Counted from the stretch's first letter, positions 45,844-56,730 are shown. The stretch is 64,000 nt of DNA from Idiomarinaceae bacterium HL-53 (GCA_001458075.1 LN899469.1:1648659-1712658); one strand, 5' to 3'. Notes: a model not told the origin generated them from the letters alone. Numbers and translations are program-made.

Positions 45844-48492
45844 TTACGACTCTTGGTTAGTTTCATTATGCATCAAGCTTAAATCATGCGCAGCTTGCTC
45901 CGCTACATCTAATAACGTTTCCAACCCCATAATTTGATCAGCAATGGCGCCTGCATCGCCACTTGCTGCACCTTGCTCAAGTAAGCTTGCTTTCTTATGC
46001 AAAGCATTCAGCCCTAAGTTACCGGAAGCACCCTTTAGAGTATGAAAGTAACGTCTTGCTTCGTCGTATTTTCCTTTTGAAATATATTCCGATACGCGCT
46101 GCGCACTGCCGCGATATTGCTCAACAAGCTGACCAACCAGCCGAACATAGAGGGCGTAATTGTAGTTCAAACGTTTCAAAGCACTGTCAAAGTCAACTCC
46201 CTTCACTTGCGGGTACCGTGCCACACGAGCAGGTTTTTCCGAGCGAGCTACCTCGGGTTTGCGCTCGTACGAGCCAGGTAATGCCCATTTGTTGATTTGC
46301 GCAATCAGGTAAGCTTCATCTATCGGTTTCGGTATGTGCCCTTGCATTCCTGCTGCCAGCGACCGTTCAATGTCGCCGCTCATTGCATTCGCCGTCATTG
46401 CGAGTATCGGTAATTGCTGATAACTGAATTGTTGGCGAATCGTTTCCGCAGCTTGATAACCGTCCATAATAGGCATTTGAATATCCATCAGTACTAATGC
46501 GTAGCGCTTCTCTCGAACCCGCTCAACAGCCTCTTGCCCATGATTCGCCAAATCGATTTGGAACCCGAGATTTTCGAGAATTTCTCTTGCAACGTGTTGG
46601 TTTACCTCGTTATCCTCGACAACGAGTAAGGGGGCATTCCGGAGTTGCTCTGAAACCTTCGACTCATTCGTTGCTCCCGTTGGGTGCTCCCCAGACTGTT
46701 TAGTTTTGAACACCGCCGATGAAATGACGCGTGCAAGTGTACTCGTTGTATATGGCTTCGTGATGTAATCACGGGCGCCTACTTGTTTTACTTTTTCGGC
46801 TAATTCTTCTGCGTAGTAGCCGGTAGCAATAATCATCTCTGGTTTTTGTGCAGCGTCAAACTCCTGATGAACACGCTCAACGAGCGTGAGGCCGTCGATA
46901 CCGGGAAGTCGCCAATCGATCAACATCACCTCAAAGGGCGCGTTTTCTTTTGCGGCAGCATGCAGAAGCTCTAAAGCTTGTTCTCCGGTACGAGCTACCT
47001 TGGCATTCATGCCATACGAACGTAATGTTTCGTAGAGCATTTCTCGCGTGCTCAAGTTGTCGTCGACTGCAAGAATTTTCGTGCCGCTCAGTTTTTCAAG
47101 AATGAGTTGATGATGTGAGGCGTCTTGAGAGTTTTGAATTGGAAGTGCGAGCTCAACGTAAAATGTGGACCCCTGCCCAAGTGAACTCGTTACGCCCATA
47201 TCGCCATTCATTAAAGTGATTAAGCGCCGAGAAATGGTGAGCCCAAGTCCTGTACCGCCAAATTTTCGTGTGGTTGAGGAATCTGCTTGAGTGAAAGCCT
47301 GAAATAGGTTGGCTCGTTGTTCTTCACTCATGCCAATACCTGTGTCAGAAACTGAAATGCGAATGAAAATTTGGGCGTCGGTTTGCTCTAACAACGTGCA
47401 GGTAACTGAGATCTCACCTTCCTCCGTAAATTTAATCGCATTACTGACCAAGTTAATCAAAACCTGACTTAATCGCATGGGATCGCCCACTAACATGGTG
47501 GGAATATTTGCAGGTAGATTAATGATGAACTCTAAGTCTTTGTCATAGGCTTTGTATGCAAACATATCTGCGAGCGTACCTAAGACTTCATCTAAGTCGA
47601 AAGGAATGCGCTCTATCGTGAGCTTATTCGCTTCAATTTTGGAAAAGTCTAGAATATCATTAATTACCCCGAGCAATGCCTTCGATGAGCTATCGATCAC
47701 TTTAACGTAACGTTTTTGCTTCTCATCTAATTCCGTTTTAAGCGTAAGGTTAGCCATGCCGATAATGGCATTAATGGGCGTCCGAATCTCATGACTCATA
47801 TTCGCTAAAAAGTCACTCTTCGCTTGGTTCGCTTGCTCTGCATCCTCTTTCGCTTGCTCGGCTGCTTCCTTTGCGAGAGCCATTTCTTCAGTGGCAGCCT
47901 TTACCGTGGTGATGTCGTAGTAACTGCAAAGTATTCCGATAGTCTCTTCATACTCAGAATTAAGAGGTACACAGCTATGCTCCACCCATCTTTTCTCACC
48001 GTTTGCCCCCTCGATTTGTAGAGACAAAGTTTGTTGTTCTCGTTCACGCAACTGCTCCATGCTCTGGCTATTGAGTTCAAACAAGGCGCTACTGCCTTGC
48101 AGTATGTTCAACTCGGAAGGTTTCTTGCCAATAATCTCTTCTGGCGAAGTAAAACCAAAATCACTTAAGAAAGATTGGTTTGCGCCTAAAAACCTGAGTT
48201 CCGCATCAAACCAATAAACTCGATTAGGCAGATCGTTAAAAACTTGCTGGAGTAGCTGGGTACTGCTGGGGGCAAAAAAAGCGGGTGATGCCGTTGCTGT
48301 GTGAAGCTCGCTGTCGCGCCAGCCTGCGCGTGTTCTCCAACCGTAAAGTATTGAAATTAACAAGAGTATAACGAGAAGTGCAGCCGCTGTGGTACGTGGC
48401 AAAAGGAAAACACACAGGATTCCAACAGCGTTAAAAACCCAATATCCATGTTGTAGTAGCGCCCATATCTTAGGCCTTGATGATGCGTTCAA
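45844..48492 (-). CDS. hybrid sensor histidine kinase with two receivers and HPt
   Basis: Multi-step phosphorelay kinase, about 880 residues. Two N-terminal helices form a short membrane hairpin (residues about 15-55) with no periplasmic sensor domain. Then a PAS domain (about 85-200), a short coiled coil of [16 protein letters not shown], a HisKA domain with the phosphorylated His in [15 protein letters not shown] (about 235), a HATPase domain with GTGLGLTIS, receiver 1 (Asp in MLIDWRLPG), receiver 2 (Asp in [13 protein letters not shown]) and a C-terminal HPt domain (His in [13 protein letters not shown]). AAGGAG is spaced for a TTG at 48492. It resembles BarA/EvgS-type architecture but has two receivers, so no symbol is given. 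Confidence 0.9.
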   Translation of the reverse strand: MNASSRPKIWALLQHGYWVFNAVGILCVFLLPRTTAAALLVILLLISILYGWRTRAGWRDSELHTATASPAFFAPSSTQLLQQVFNDLPNRVYWFDAELRFLGANQSFLSDFGFTSPEEIIGKKPSELNILQGSSALFELNSQSMEQLREREQQTLSLQIEGANGEKRWVEHSCVPLNSEYEETIGILCSYYDITTVKAATEEMALAKEAAEQAKEDAEQANQAKSDFLANMSHEIRTPINAIIGMANLTLKTELDEKQKRYVKVIDSSSKALLGVINDILDFSKIEANKLTIERIPFDLDEVLGTLADMFAYKAYDKDLEFIINLPANIPTMLVGDPMRLSQVLINLVSNAIKFTEEGEISVTCTLLEQTDAQIFIRISVSDTGIGMSEEQRANLFQAFTQADSSTTRKFGGTGLGLTISRRLITLMNGDMGVTSSLGQGSTFYVELALPIQNSQDASHHQLILEKLSGTKILAVDDNLSTREMLYETLRSYGMNAKVARTGEQALELLHAAAKENAPFEVMLIDWRLPGIDGLTLVERVHQEFDAAQKPEMIIATGYYAEELAEKVKQVGARDYITKPYTTSTLARVISSAVFKTKQSGEHPTGATNESKVSEQLRNAPLLVVEDNEVNQHVAREILENLGFQIDLANHGQEAVERVREKRYALVLMDIQMPIMDGYQAAETIRQQFSYQQLPILAMTANAMSGDIERSLAAGMQGHIPKPIDEAYLIAQINKWALPGSYERKPEVARSEKPARVARYPQVKGVDFDSALKRLNYNYALYVRLVGQLVEQYRGSAQRVSEYISKGKYDEARRYFHTLKGASGNLGLNALHKKASLLEQGAASGDAGAIADQIMGLETLLDVAEQAAHDLSLMHNETNQES

Positions 48493-48568
48493 ACGCAACT
48501 CCTTACTATGTATTTTTTCCCGGAGTGTGGCAAACTACGCCGCAACACCTAAACATTTTTGGAACGTT

Positions 48569-50170
48569 ATGCAGTTACATTATGGTCTTGCGCCAGATGC
48601 GTTGTTGGAAATTCCAGACATTCGAGATAGCCTTCAATTTTTACAACGCGGTATTGAGCGCGAGGCATTGAGAATTACCCCGCAAGGGCGCCTTGCTACC
48701 ACACTTCACCCTGAACAGAAACTCGGGGCAACGCTCACGCATCCGCACATTACAACCGACTATGCGGAAGCCTTACTAGAATTTATCACACCTGTCGCGC
48801 GCTCGGTACAGGAAACCTTAGCGCAACTGAGAGATTTGCATAGAACCACTGTGCAGGCCTTAGGCGACGAGCTTCTGTGGCCATTGAGTATGCCGTGTTA
48901 TGTGAACGAACTCACTGACATTCGTATAGCGCAATATGGTAGGTCCCATATTGGCCAAATGAAACAAGTCTACCGACTGGGTTTAACGCATCGATACGGT
49001 GCCATGATGCAGACGATTGCCGGGGTGCACTACAATTTCTCGGTGCCGGAAGCGTTTTGGTCTGCGCTAGCCGAAGCGAACGGTGAAGTGGACTCAATCG
49101 AGTATCGGTCTGCGCGTTATTTTGCGTTAATTCGAAATTTTAAACGTTTAGCATGGGTGATTCCTTACTTTTTCGGCGCTTCTCCTTTGTTATGTCAGTC
49201 GTTTTTAAAGCACGCTCAGGCATCGTTACCCTTGGAGAAGTTTCAAGGAGGTTGGGCTGGGCTTCCTTATGCAACTTCATTGCGTATGAGTGATTTGGGA
49301 TATACCAATCGCGAGCAAGCCGACTTAGGTATTACCTATGATTCGCTTGAAGAGTATGTGAAGGGGCTCCGTCGAGCTGTATTCACCCCCTCTGCGCAAT
49401 TCTCTGAATTAGGTGTGAAAGTGGGAGCAGAATGGAAGCAATTGAATAGCAATATTCTGCAGATTGAAAATGAGTTTTACTCGCCGATTCGTCCGAAGCA
49501 AATTGCGCGCTCAGGCGAAACGCCTTCGCAAGCATTGGAACGTGGTGGGGTGGCGTATATCGAAGTGCGAGCGCTTGATATTAACCCATGGAGCCCTGAG
49601 GGAATTACCGAGGAACAGATTCGTTTCCTAGATATGTTCCTGCTGCACTGTTTGCTAGAGCCGAGCCCGGAACTCGATAGTGAAGCGCAAACAGACACCG
49701 AGCGGCTGGTTAATGAAGTGGTGTTACGCGGGCGCCAACCTGACCTTATGCTCACGGATAGTCTCGGTACGCTGAGCGTGAAAGAACGTCTAGAAACGCT
49801 CTTTGAAGCGTTGCAATCGATTGCGGCTACACTTGATGGTGTGCGTGCAGAAGACGCCTATCAGCGAACGCTCAACGATTTACAAAAAGCGATCGCGGAT
49901 CCGGAAGAAACTTATTCAGGAAAGCTATTTGCACTGATTCAAGAGGCAGTAAAAGAGGGTTATCACCCTGGAATGCGCTGGGCGAAGGAGTACCGCGATT
50001 ACTTCTTAAAAACGCCACTAGAAGTTTATAGTTGGCAGGACTTTGAGCAATGGCGCAGAGCTTCGCTTGAGAGAAAAAGTGAAATTGAACAAAGAACAGC
50101 AGGTACTTTTGACGATTTCCTGACAGATTATTTTGAGCAGGCCAAGATAAAAAAAATGCGCACCGAATAA
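48569..50170 (+). CDS. gshA: glutamate-cysteine ligase
   Basis: First step of glutathione synthesis. The N-terminal LQRGIEREALRITPQGRLATT and LTHPHITTDYAEALLEFITP are typical of the gammaproteobacterial GshA type; later landmarks are GVHYNFSVPEAFW and SLRMSDLGYTNREQ. The long reading frame extends to 48389 across the divergent kinase start, but the ATG at 48569 with a GGA site gives 533 residues against 518 in E. coli. It is transcribed divergently from the kinase. Confidence 0.94.
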   Translation: MQLHYGLAPDALLEIPDIRDSLQFLQRGIEREALRITPQGRLATTLHPEQKLGATLTHPHITTDYAEALLEFITPVARSVQETLAQLRDLHRTTVQALGDELLWPLSMPCYVNELTDIRIAQYGRSHIGQMKQVYRLGLTHRYGAMMQTIAGVHYNFSVPEAFWSALAEANGEVDSIEYRSARYFALIRNFKRLAWVIPYFFGASPLLCQSFLKHAQASLPLEKFQGGWAGLPYATSLRMSDLGYTNREQADLGITYDSLEEYVKGLRRAVFTPSAQFSELGVKVGAEWKQLNSNILQIENEFYSPIRPKQIARSGETPSQALERGGVAYIEVRALDINPWSPEGITEEQIRFLDMFLLHCLLEPSPELDSEAQTDTERLVNEVVLRGRQPDLMLTDSLGTLSVKERLETLFEALQSIAATLDGVRAEDAYQRTLNDLQKAIADPEETYSGKLFALIQEAVKEGYHPGMRWAKEYRDYFLKTPLEVYSWQDFEQWRRASLERKSEIEQRTAGTFDDFLTDYFEQAKIKKMRTE

Positions 50171-50269
50171 GGCGCGCATAAAGTACTTTACAACTTTTCC
50201 AGGGGATAAAGGCTCACACATCAACCTTTCAATAGGTCAGAGTGAGTGAAATTGAAAAGGTTCAATAAA

Positions 50270-50893
50270 ATGAGAAAAAAACTAATCGCGTGGTCGGCAC
50301 CCATTTTATTGGTCGCGATATTGTCGGGCTGCACCACGGCACCTCCTCGAGATCCAGAGAACCTCTGTAATATCTTCGAAGAGCGCCGTGATTGGTGGAA
50401 AGACGCGAAGCGTATGCGAGATGAGTGGGGGGCTCCCATTCACGTGCCGATGGCGATGATGTATCAAGAGAGCTCATTTCAAGCGCGAGCGCAGCCCCCG
50501 CGTCGCTATATTCTCGGCTTCATTCCTTGGGGACGTATTAGTGATGCATATGGATATGCGCAGGCGAAAACAATGACGTGGGACGACTACATTAGAGAAA
50601 CCGGCCAAAGTCGTGCGAGAAGAGATAATTTTGGTGACGCAATCGACTTTATGGGTTGGTTCATCAGTAAATCTAGTCAGATTAATGGCGTTTCCAAATG
50701 GGACGCTTATGCTCAGTACCTGAATTATCACGAAGGTTGGGGCGGTTACCAGAGACAGACTTACAACAATAAGCAGTGGCTGATTGGCGTGGCTCGCCAA
50801 GTAGATTCTCGCTCAAACCGCTATGCACAGCAGCTTCGCGGTTGTGAGAAAGATCTAAATCGAGGTTGGTTATGGCGTTTGTTCTTTGGTTAA
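50270..50893 (+). CDS. transglycosylase-like (SLT-domain) lipoprotein
   Basis: Predicted lipoprotein of 207 residues. The signal peptide MRKKLIAWSAPILLVAILSGC ends with a lipobox LSGC, so the mature protein starts with a lipidated Cys. The remainder resembles an SLT-type lytic transglycosylase, with the likely catalytic Glu in MMYQESSFQARAQPP, followed by YGYAQAKTMTWDDY and LNYHEGWGGYQRQTY. It may trim peptidoglycan at the outer membrane. The ORF could begin at 50246, but the ATG at 50270 fits the signal peptide and AAGG site. Confidence 0.82.
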   Translation: MRKKLIAWSAPILLVAILSGCTTAPPRDPENLCNIFEERRDWWKDAKRMRDEWGAPIHVPMAMMYQESSFQARAQPPRRYILGFIPWGRISDAYGYAQAKTMTWDDYIRETGQSRARRDNFGDAIDFMGWFISKSSQINGVSKWDAYAQYLNYHEGWGGYQRQTYNNKQWLIGVARQVDSRSNRYAQQLRGCEKDLNRGWLWRLFFG

Positions 50894-50897
50894 GGCT

Positions 50898-52190
50898 TTA
50901 ACTCTTATCCTTTGACTTACGTTTTCGTGGTTTGGGTAAAATACGTGCGCTCTTAATTACACTGTCCGTCACCTCGGTGATTTCAATTCGATGGTCTGCG
51001 ATAACAACACACATGGTACTCTCGGGAATATCACCAATGTGTTCAGTGAGCAGACCATTGAGCGTTTTTGGCCCATCGGTAGGGAAGTTAAGCTTGAGTT
51101 CTTTGTTAAGTTCTCTCAAGTTTGCAGTCCCATCTACCAAAACACTTCCATCGCTTTCTTTCACCGCGTTATCTACCCCTTGACTCGCCATACTGGTAGT
51201 AAAGTCGCCGACAATCTCCTCTAAGATATCTTCGAGCGTTACAAGACCTTGTATATCGCCATATTCGTCAACCACTAAGCCGATGCGCTCTTTATTTTGT
51301 TGAAATTTCACAAGTTGAACATTCAGGGGCGTGCTTTCAGGGATGAAGTAGATATCTCGAGCTGCTCGAACTAAAGAGGGTTTGTCAGCTTCATCTTGAT
51401 ACTTCGAAATGAGTCGGACAACATCTCGCGCGTGCAAGAAACCAATTGCATCGTCGATCTCTCCTCGAAACAGCACCACCAATGTATTTTGCATATTCAT
51501 CAGTTGGCGCAAAATAGCGGGCCAATCGGCATTAATATCGACAGCATTGATTTCATTCCGAGGAATCATAATGTCGTCGACCGTGACTTTCTCGAGATCG
51601 AGTATGCTTAAGAGCATCTCTTGGTGGCGTGAGGGAATGAGTTGTCCCGCCTCGTGCACTACCGTTCGGAGCTCTTCAGCTGACAGCGTATCTTTGCCCG
51701 CGTGCTTAGGATTGATCCCCATTAATCGAATCATTCCATTTGTGATGAAATTAATGGCCGCGACGATCGGGGAGAAAATCTTAAGTAAGGGCTTAAGCAG
51801 CCAAGAGCTTGGATATGCGACACGCTCCGGGTGTAAAGCCGCGATTGTTTTCGGTGTGACCTCTGCAAAGATCAAGATGACGAGTGTAAGCGCCATCGTA
51901 GCAATCGCAATTCCATAATCACCGTAAAGACGAAGCCCAATTACCGTGCCAATCGCAGAAGCAGCGATATTCACTAAATTGTTACCAATGAGAATCAAGC
52001 CAATGAGCCTGTCTGGACGGTCAAGTAAGTAGCTTACCCGTTTGGCACCTTTGTGACCGCTTTGAGCTAAATGGCGTAAACGGTAACGATTAACCGACAT
52101 CATGCCGGTCTCGGAGCCTGAGAAATATGCAGAAATTAAAAGTAGTACACCGAGTGCAATAAACAGGGTACTAAGGGGCAGTTCATCCAA
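50898..52190 (-). CDS. CorB/CorC-type CNNM and CBS-domain membrane protein
   Basis: HlyC/CorC-family protein linked to magnesium/cobalt efflux, similar to E. coli YfjD (CorB). An N-terminal CNNM membrane domain of about 180 residues (SAYFSGSETGMMSVNRYRL) is followed by two CBS domains (about 205-330) and a C-terminal CorC_HlyC domain (VDGTANLRELNKELKLNFP). The 430 residues are full length. It lies close to ypjD and ffh, as in E. coli. It converges on the lipoprotein gene with 4 bases between them. Confidence 0.88.
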   Translation of the reverse strand: MDELPLSTLFIALGVLLLISAYFSGSETGMMSVNRYRLRHLAQSGHKGAKRVSYLLDRPDRLIGLILIGNNLVNIAASAIGTVIGLRLYGDYGIAIATMALTLVILIFAEVTPKTIAALHPERVAYPSSWLLKPLLKIFSPIVAAINFITNGMIRLMGINPKHAGKDTLSAEELRTVVHEAGQLIPSRHQEMLLSILDLEKVTVDDIMIPRNEINAVDINADWPAILRQLMNMQNTLVVLFRGEIDDAIGFLHARDVVRLISKYQDEADKPSLVRAARDIYFIPESTPLNVQLVKFQQNKERIGLVVDEYGDIQGLVTLEDILEEIVGDFTTSMASQGVDNAVKESDGSVLVDGTANLRELNKELKLNFPTDGPKTLNGLLTEHIGDIPESTMCVVIADHRIEITEVTDSVIKSARILPKPRKRKSKDKS

Positions 52191-52288
52191 GAGTGGTTCC
52201 CATTAATCAAACAAGGTTACTAATGTAGAGTTGCAGCCAGAGATGTCAAGACTGCATTTGTTAAATAGGCAATTGTTTCGAGAAAAAA

Positions 52289-53098
52289 CTAGCCAACGAT
52301 CACATCGCGTACGATACGACTGCCAAAGTAACCCAGCGTCAGAATGATGGACGCGATGAGCGTCCAAATAACAACGGGGCGCCCTCGAGAGCCAAAGATA
52401 GAGTGAATGAGCACGAGCGAGCCGAAGCAAACCCATGCGGCTAACGAGAGAATGGTTTTATGGAGTTGTTCGCTTGCAAATAAATCATCGATGAAGAGAA
52501 ATCCGGCTGCAATGGCTCCAGTAAGAACAATGGTACCTGTGGTTAAGAGCCGGAAAAAGTATTGCTCTACGGCCATCAGCGGCGGCAAGCGCTCATCGAG
52601 TGCGCGAGCCGTACGCTCTTTCAATACCTTGTTCAGGTGTAAGATTTGGAGTGCATATAAAGTGGCGAGTGATAACAAACTGAACGCAAGTAAAGAGAGC
52701 ACGATATGGATTGCAAGCCCCCATGTCATACTTCCAGTTGCTTGCGTACTGGGGCTTGCGAAAAAAAGAACGAGAGCAACAGAGACTAAAGCAAAGCCGA
52801 AAATTGCGGGGCGCAGCATGAGACTCGCGAGTTGTTGCCCGCGGCTAATAGAAAAGAGCCCGAGTAGCCAAGCAATAATACTTAATACGACTAAAAAATT
52901 AAGATCCCTGAAATCCATGCTGTTTAACAAGGTGGCGATGAAGAAACCATGCAGAACAACGGCACTAACATTAGAGTAGAGAATACGTTGCACCATCGCA
53001 TGCTCGGCCGTAATTTTTCGGTTCAGGAAGTAGATCGAGATGCCATATGTCAAAATACTAAGAAAGGCCAGTATCTTCGGAGTCCACGCTGCGAGCAT
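52289..53098 (-). CDS. ypjD: YpjD/CcsA-like cytochrome c assembly family membrane protein
   Basis: Membrane protein of eight or so helices in the CcsA/ResC/CcmC superfamily. The 269 residues have the conserved His in GLAIHIVLSLLAFSLLSLATL, and LHKTILSLAAWVCFGSLVLIHSIFG near the C terminus. E. coli YpjD lies beside ffh and corB too; its function is not firmly known and it lacks the full WWD heme motif. Divergent from ffh. Confidence 0.88.
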   Translation of the reverse strand: MLAAWTPKILAFLSILTYGISIYFLNRKITAEHAMVQRILYSNVSAVVLHGFFIATLLNSMDFRDLNFLVVLSIIAWLLGLFSISRGQQLASLMLRPAIFGFALVSVALVLFFASPSTQATGSMTWGLAIHIVLSLLAFSLLSLATLYALQILHLNKVLKERTARALDERLPPLMAVEQYFFRLLTTGTIVLTGAIAAGFLFIDDLFASEQLHKTILSLAAWVCFGSLVLIHSIFGSRGRPVVIWTLIASIILTLGYFGSRIVRDVIVG

Positions 53099-53192
53099 AT
53101 TATTTTCCAGTTGTTCTTTCGCTTGTTGAAAATGATTCGCATTAACGAATTAGAGTATAAGGGCTTTCATCGCCAAACCCAACCGCTTTCAG

Positions 53193-53198
53193 TATAAT
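53193..53198 (+). promoter_or_regulatory. -10 element upstream of ffh
   Basis: A perfect TATAAT lies about 30 bases before the ffh start, but no convincing -35 is seen at 16-18 bases upstream. Confidence 0.4.
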
Positions 53199-53227
53199 AC
53201 CGAAAACTTTGTCGACAGGAAGAAGTC

Positions 53228-54595
53228 ATGTTTGAGAATTTAAGTGAACGCCTTGCCAAAACGTTAAAAAATATCAGTGGTAGAGGGCGTCTTACTGAAG
53301 ACAACATCAAAGACACTTTACGTGAAGTTCGTATGGCTTTGCTTGAGGCCGACGTTGCGCTGCCCGTTGTAAAAGAATTTATTGCGAAGGTAAAAGAGCG
53401 CGCGCTTGGGGTTGAGGTGAATAAAAACCTGAACCCAGGGCAAGTATTTGTAAAGATCGTTCGAAATGAGCTTGAACTTGCAATGGGTGAGGCGAATGTA
53501 CCCATTGATCTGTCTACTCAACCCCCCGCGGTTATTATGATGGCGGGTTTGCAAGGGGCTGGTAAAACTACGAGTGTTGGTAAGCTTGCACGGTTTTTGC
53601 GTGAAAAGCAGAAGAAAAAGGTCTTGGTGGTCAGTGCCGATATTTATCGTCCAGCGGCAATTGCTCAGCTAGAACGTTTGGCAGAAGAGGTTGAAGTTGA
53701 GTTCTTTCCTTCGACCGCAGAACAGAAGCCAACGGCCATTGCAGAAGCAGCGATCGCTTATGCAAAGAAAAAATTTCTTGATGTAGTGATTCTCGATACC
53801 GCAGGGCGGCTGGCCATTGATCAAGAGATGATGGCGGAGATCAAACAATTGCATGCGGCAGTAAAGCCAATTGAAACGCTCTTCGTAGTCGATGCAATGA
53901 CTGGGCAAGATGCCGCGAATACGGCGAAAGCCTTCAATGAAGCACTGCCCTTAACCGGTGTCATTCTAACGAAGATTGACGGGGATGCGCGAGGGGGGGC
54001 GGCGCTGTCGATTCGCCACATTACCGGCAAGCCAATTAAGTTTTTAGGGGTGGGTGAGAAGAACACTGCACTCGAGCCTTTTCATCCAGACCGAATTGCC
54101 GGACGCATTCTCGGAATGGGTGATGTGCTTAGCTTAATCGAAGAGGTTGAGCAGAAAGTTGATCGCGACAAGGCTGAGAAAGTCGCTAAGAAAGTCATGA
54201 AGAGTGGCAAGTTTAGTCTTGAAGACTTTCGGGAGCAGTTAGTGCAAATGCGAAGTATGGGCGGCATGATGGGACTCATGGACAAGTTGCCAGGTATGGG
54301 TCAAATGGCGGGCAAAATGCAGGGGCAACTGGATGACAAATTGACGGTGCGAATGGAAGCGATCATCAGTTCAATGACACCACAAGAGCGCGAACATCCA
54401 GACATCATCAAAGGTTCAAGAAAGCGCAGAATAGCTGCAGGTTCGGGGGTTCAAGTGCAAGACGTGAACAAGCTTTTAAAACAATTCACGCAAATGCAAA
54501 AAATGATGAAGAAAATGAAAGGCGGCGGCATGGCTAAAATGCTTCGTCAAATGGGCGGACGCATGCCACCGGGCATGTTCCCTGGTGGCCGGTAA
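53228..54595 (+). CDS. ffh: signal recognition particle protein
   Basis: SRP GTPase that targets nascent membrane proteins with 4.5S RNA and FtsY. The NG domain includes G1 GLQGAGKTTS, the DTAGR G3 motif, and TKIDGDARGG; the M domain is Met-rich and contains the 4.5S RNA-binding helices (SSMTPQEREHPDII and GSRKRRIAAGSG), and a C-terminal MPPGMFPGG tail. The 455 residues match E. coli (453). Confidence 0.97.
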   Translation: MFENLSERLAKTLKNISGRGRLTEDNIKDTLREVRMALLEADVALPVVKEFIAKVKERALGVEVNKNLNPGQVFVKIVRNELELAMGEANVPIDLSTQPPAVIMMAGLQGAGKTTSVGKLARFLREKQKKKVLVVSADIYRPAAIAQLERLAEEVEVEFFPSTAEQKPTAIAEAAIAYAKKKFLDVVILDTAGRLAIDQEMMAEIKQLHAAVKPIETLFVVDAMTGQDAANTAKAFNEALPLTGVILTKIDGDARGGAALSIRHITGKPIKFLGVGEKNTALEPFHPDRIAGRILGMGDVLSLIEEVEQKVDRDKAEKVAKKVMKSGKFSLEDFREQLVQMRSMGGMMGLMDKLPGMGQMAGKMQGQLDDKLTVRMEAIISSMTPQEREHPDIIKGSRKRRIAAGSGVQVQDVNKLLKQFTQMQKMMKKMKGGGMAKMLRQMGGRMPPGMFPGGR

Positions 54596-54608
54596 ACTGC
54601 CTTTTCAC

Positions 54609-54636
54609 TTGCTTTTTTGAGAAAAATCCGTAGAAT
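54609..54636 (+). promoter_or_regulatory. promoter of rpsP-rimM-trmD-rplS
   Basis: TTGCTT, a 16-base spacer and TAGAAT lie about 100 bases before rpsP in the otherwise empty gap after ffh. Confidence 0.55.
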
Positions 54637-54731
54637 CATGCGACCTCTCGATCTAGGTTGAGGGGTACTTTAACTTTGAACATTCATTTTGCGGCGTAAT
54701 TTCGTCGTACAGAAATAAATTGAGGACGGTA

Positions 54732-54980
54732 ATGGTAACCATTCGTTTACAACGGGGTGGCGCGAAAAAGCGTCCATTCTACCAAATGGTTGTTGCCGAC
54801 AGTCGTAACGCCCGTGATGGACGTTTTATCGAAAAAGTCGGTTTCTTTAACCCTCTGGCTCGTGGCCAGGAAGAAAAATTGCGTGTTGATTTAGGGCGCG
54901 TCGATCACTGGGTTGGCCAAGGCGCACAACTATCTGATCGCGTAGCTAAATTAGTAAAAGACGCGAAAGCCGCAGCATAA
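54732..54980 (+). CDS. rpsP: 30S ribosomal protein S16
   Basis: 82-residue ribosomal protein, exactly the E. coli length. Start [18 protein letters not shown] and [20 protein letters not shown] are diagnostic. A TTG at 54720 is in frame but lies over the GAGG ribosome site that serves the ATG at 54732. First gene of rpsP-rimM-trmD-rplS. Confidence 0.97.
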   Translation: MVTIRLQRGGAKKRPFYQMVVADSRNARDGRFIEKVGFFNPLARGQEEKLRVDLGRVDHWVGQGAQLSDRVAKLVKDAKAAA

Positions 54981-55005
54981 GGCTGAAAATTACAGGGGTT
55001 CTGAT

Positions 55006-55536
55006 GTGGTGAAAGACGAAGACTTGGTAATACTTGGCACACTTGGCGCCGTATACGGAATCAAGGGCTGGTTAAGAGTTAACGCATTCACCGAAGAAGC
55101 CTCAGGAATTTTCGAATACGCACCTTGGTATGTTGGCCGAAACGGTGCGTGGCGCGAAGCTGAAGTGAGCCAGTGGCGCTGGCACAATAAAGGCTTGGTT
55201 GCCAAACTCGCAGGGGTTGACGACCGTGACACAGCGGCGCTGTTCACAGGGTTCGAGATTGCTGCACCGGCGGCTCAGTTGCCGGAGCTTGAAGAGAATG
55301 AATTTTATTGGCGTGATCTTGCTCAGATGCATGTCGTTAACCAAGAGGGTTACGATATGGGGAAGGTAGATCACTTGCTGTCGACAGTTGCAAATGACGT
55401 ACTCGTTGTAACTGCAAACAGTAACGACGCCTTTGGTAAGCGCGAACGTTTGATTCCTTTTATTCAATCGCAATATGTGGTTGAAGTGAATAAGGAAACA
55501 AACACAATTACGGTTGATTGGCCAGCGGACTTCTAA
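55006..55536 (+). CDS. rimM: 16S rRNA processing protein RimM
   Basis: 30S assembly factor acting on the 3' domain of 16S rRNA and S19. The N-terminal barrel begins with [22 protein letters not shown]-type motif and ends with [14 protein letters not shown]; a PRC-barrel domain follows. The 176 residues fit the family (182). It starts with GTG at 55006, downstream of GGGG, and its stop overlaps trmD (TAATG). Confidence 0.94.
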   Translation: MVKDEDLVILGTLGAVYGIKGWLRVNAFTEEASGIFEYAPWYVGRNGAWREAEVSQWRWHNKGLVAKLAGVDDRDTAALFTGFEIAAPAAQLPELEENEFYWRDLAQMHVVNQEGYDMGKVDHLLSTVANDVLVVTANSNDAFGKRERLIPFIQSQYVVEVNKETNTITVDWPADF

Positions 55537-56300
55537 TGGCTGATAAATTGACCGTAGGCGTGGTAACGCTGTTTCCGGAAATGCTCACAGCAATTACGGA
55601 GTTCGGTGTAACACGGCGTGCTTCCCAAGAAGGGTTGCTTTCGGTACATACGTGGAATCCTCGAGACTACACAACCGACAAGCATCGCACCGTTGATGAT
55701 CGCCCTTACGGGGGAGGTCCGGGAATGTTAATGATGGTTGAGCCTTTGCGCAAAGCTATCGCCGAAGCGAAAGCAGCGGTTACTGACATTTCAGGTGAGG
55801 TGCCAAAAGTGATTTATTTGTCGCCGCAAGGCCGCAAGCTAAATCACGAGGGTGTGGAAGCGTTGAGCGTTCATCGTTCGCTCGTTTTAGTAGCAGGACG
55901 CTACGAAGGCATCGACGAGCGTGTGGTTGAAAGTGATATCGATGAAGAATGGTCGATTGGAGATTTTGTGCTCTCGGGCGGCGAACTTCCAGCGATGGTC
56001 TTGATCGATACCCTAGCAAGGCAAGTGCCGGGAGTATTAGGGCATAGAGACTCTGCGCAAGAGGATTCTTTTGCACATGGGTTACTTGATTACCCGCAAT
56101 ATACTCGACCTGAAGTTCTCGATGGCAAAGCGGTGCCGCCCGTATTGTTGAGTGGGCACCATGAAGAAATTCGTCGGTGGCGGTTACAAAAGTCTCTTGA
56201 GAGAACTTTGGAACGGCGACCAGATTTAATTAATGACCTAGCTCTGGCTGACGAGCAACGTAATATCTTGCAAGAACTTAAAGTTCAGAAGAAACGTTGA
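55536..56300 (+). CDS. trmD: tRNA (guanine-N1-)-methyltransferase
   Basis: SPOUT-class enzyme that methylates G37 of tRNAs reading CCN, CUN and CGG. Trefoil-knot motifs are [45 protein letters not shown] and YTRP. The 254 residues match E. coli (255). The ATG at 55536 overlaps the rimM stop. A longer frame from 55518 is not favoured. Confidence 0.96.
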   Translation: MADKLTVGVVTLFPEMLTAITEFGVTRRASQEGLLSVHTWNPRDYTTDKHRTVDDRPYGGGPGMLMMVEPLRKAIAEAKAAVTDISGEVPKVIYLSPQGRKLNHEGVEALSVHRSLVLVAGRYEGIDERVVESDIDEEWSIGDFVLSGGELPAMVLIDTLARQVPGVLGHRDSAQEDSFAHGLLDYPQYTRPEVLDGKAVPPVLLSGHHEEIRRWRLQKSLERTLERRPDLINDLALADEQRNILQELKVQKKR

Positions 56301-56331
56301 GCGGGTAGTTGAATCTAGGAGGAGAAAATTA

Positions 56332-56691
56332 ATGGCTAAAGTAAGCAAGGCTATTCTTCAAGAGCTCGAGAATGAGCAATTGAAAACAGATGTACCGGAC
56401 TTTGCTCCGGGTGACACCATTGTCGTCAATGTTAAAGTTAAAGAAGGTAACCGTGAGCGTGTACAGGCCTTTGAAGGTGTTGTAATTCGCAAGCGTAACC
56501 GCGGCCTACACAGTGCTTTCACTGTGCGTAAAGTGTCTAGCGGTGAAGGTGTTGAACGTACATTCCAAACCCACAGCCCGTTAATCGATAGTATTAACGT
56601 GAAACGCCGTGGTGCGGTACGTCGTGCGAAACTTTACTACCTACGTGACCGTAGTGGTAAGTCTGCGCGAATCAAAGAAAAGTTGTCTTAA
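56332..56691 (+). CDS. rplS: 50S ribosomal protein L19
   Basis: 119-residue large-subunit protein at the 30S-50S interface. Sequence landmarks are [37 protein letters not shown] and [15 protein letters not shown] strong AGGAGGAG ribosome site precedes it. Last gene of its operon. Confidence 0.97.
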   Translation: MAKVSKAILQELENEQLKTDVPDFAPGDTIVVNVKVKEGNRERVQAFEGVVIRKRNRGLHSAFTVRKVSSGEGVERTFQTHSPLIDSINVKRRGAVRRAKLYYLRDRSGKSARIKEKLS

Positions 56692-56700
56692 GACACCTAG

Positions 56701-56730
56701 AAAATCCCGGCTTCGGCCGGGATTTTTTTT
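56701..56730 (+). terminator. intrinsic terminator after rplS
   Basis: AATCCCGGC and GCCGGGATT form a 9-base-pair stem closed by the stable TTCG tetraloop and followed by a run of T. Confidence 0.92.

Noticed and set aside
45844-48492. Naming the hybrid kinase BarA
   Set aside because: It has two receivers, a PAS domain and no periplasmic sensor or HAMP domain, so orthology with BarA is not supported, although csrA is in the window.
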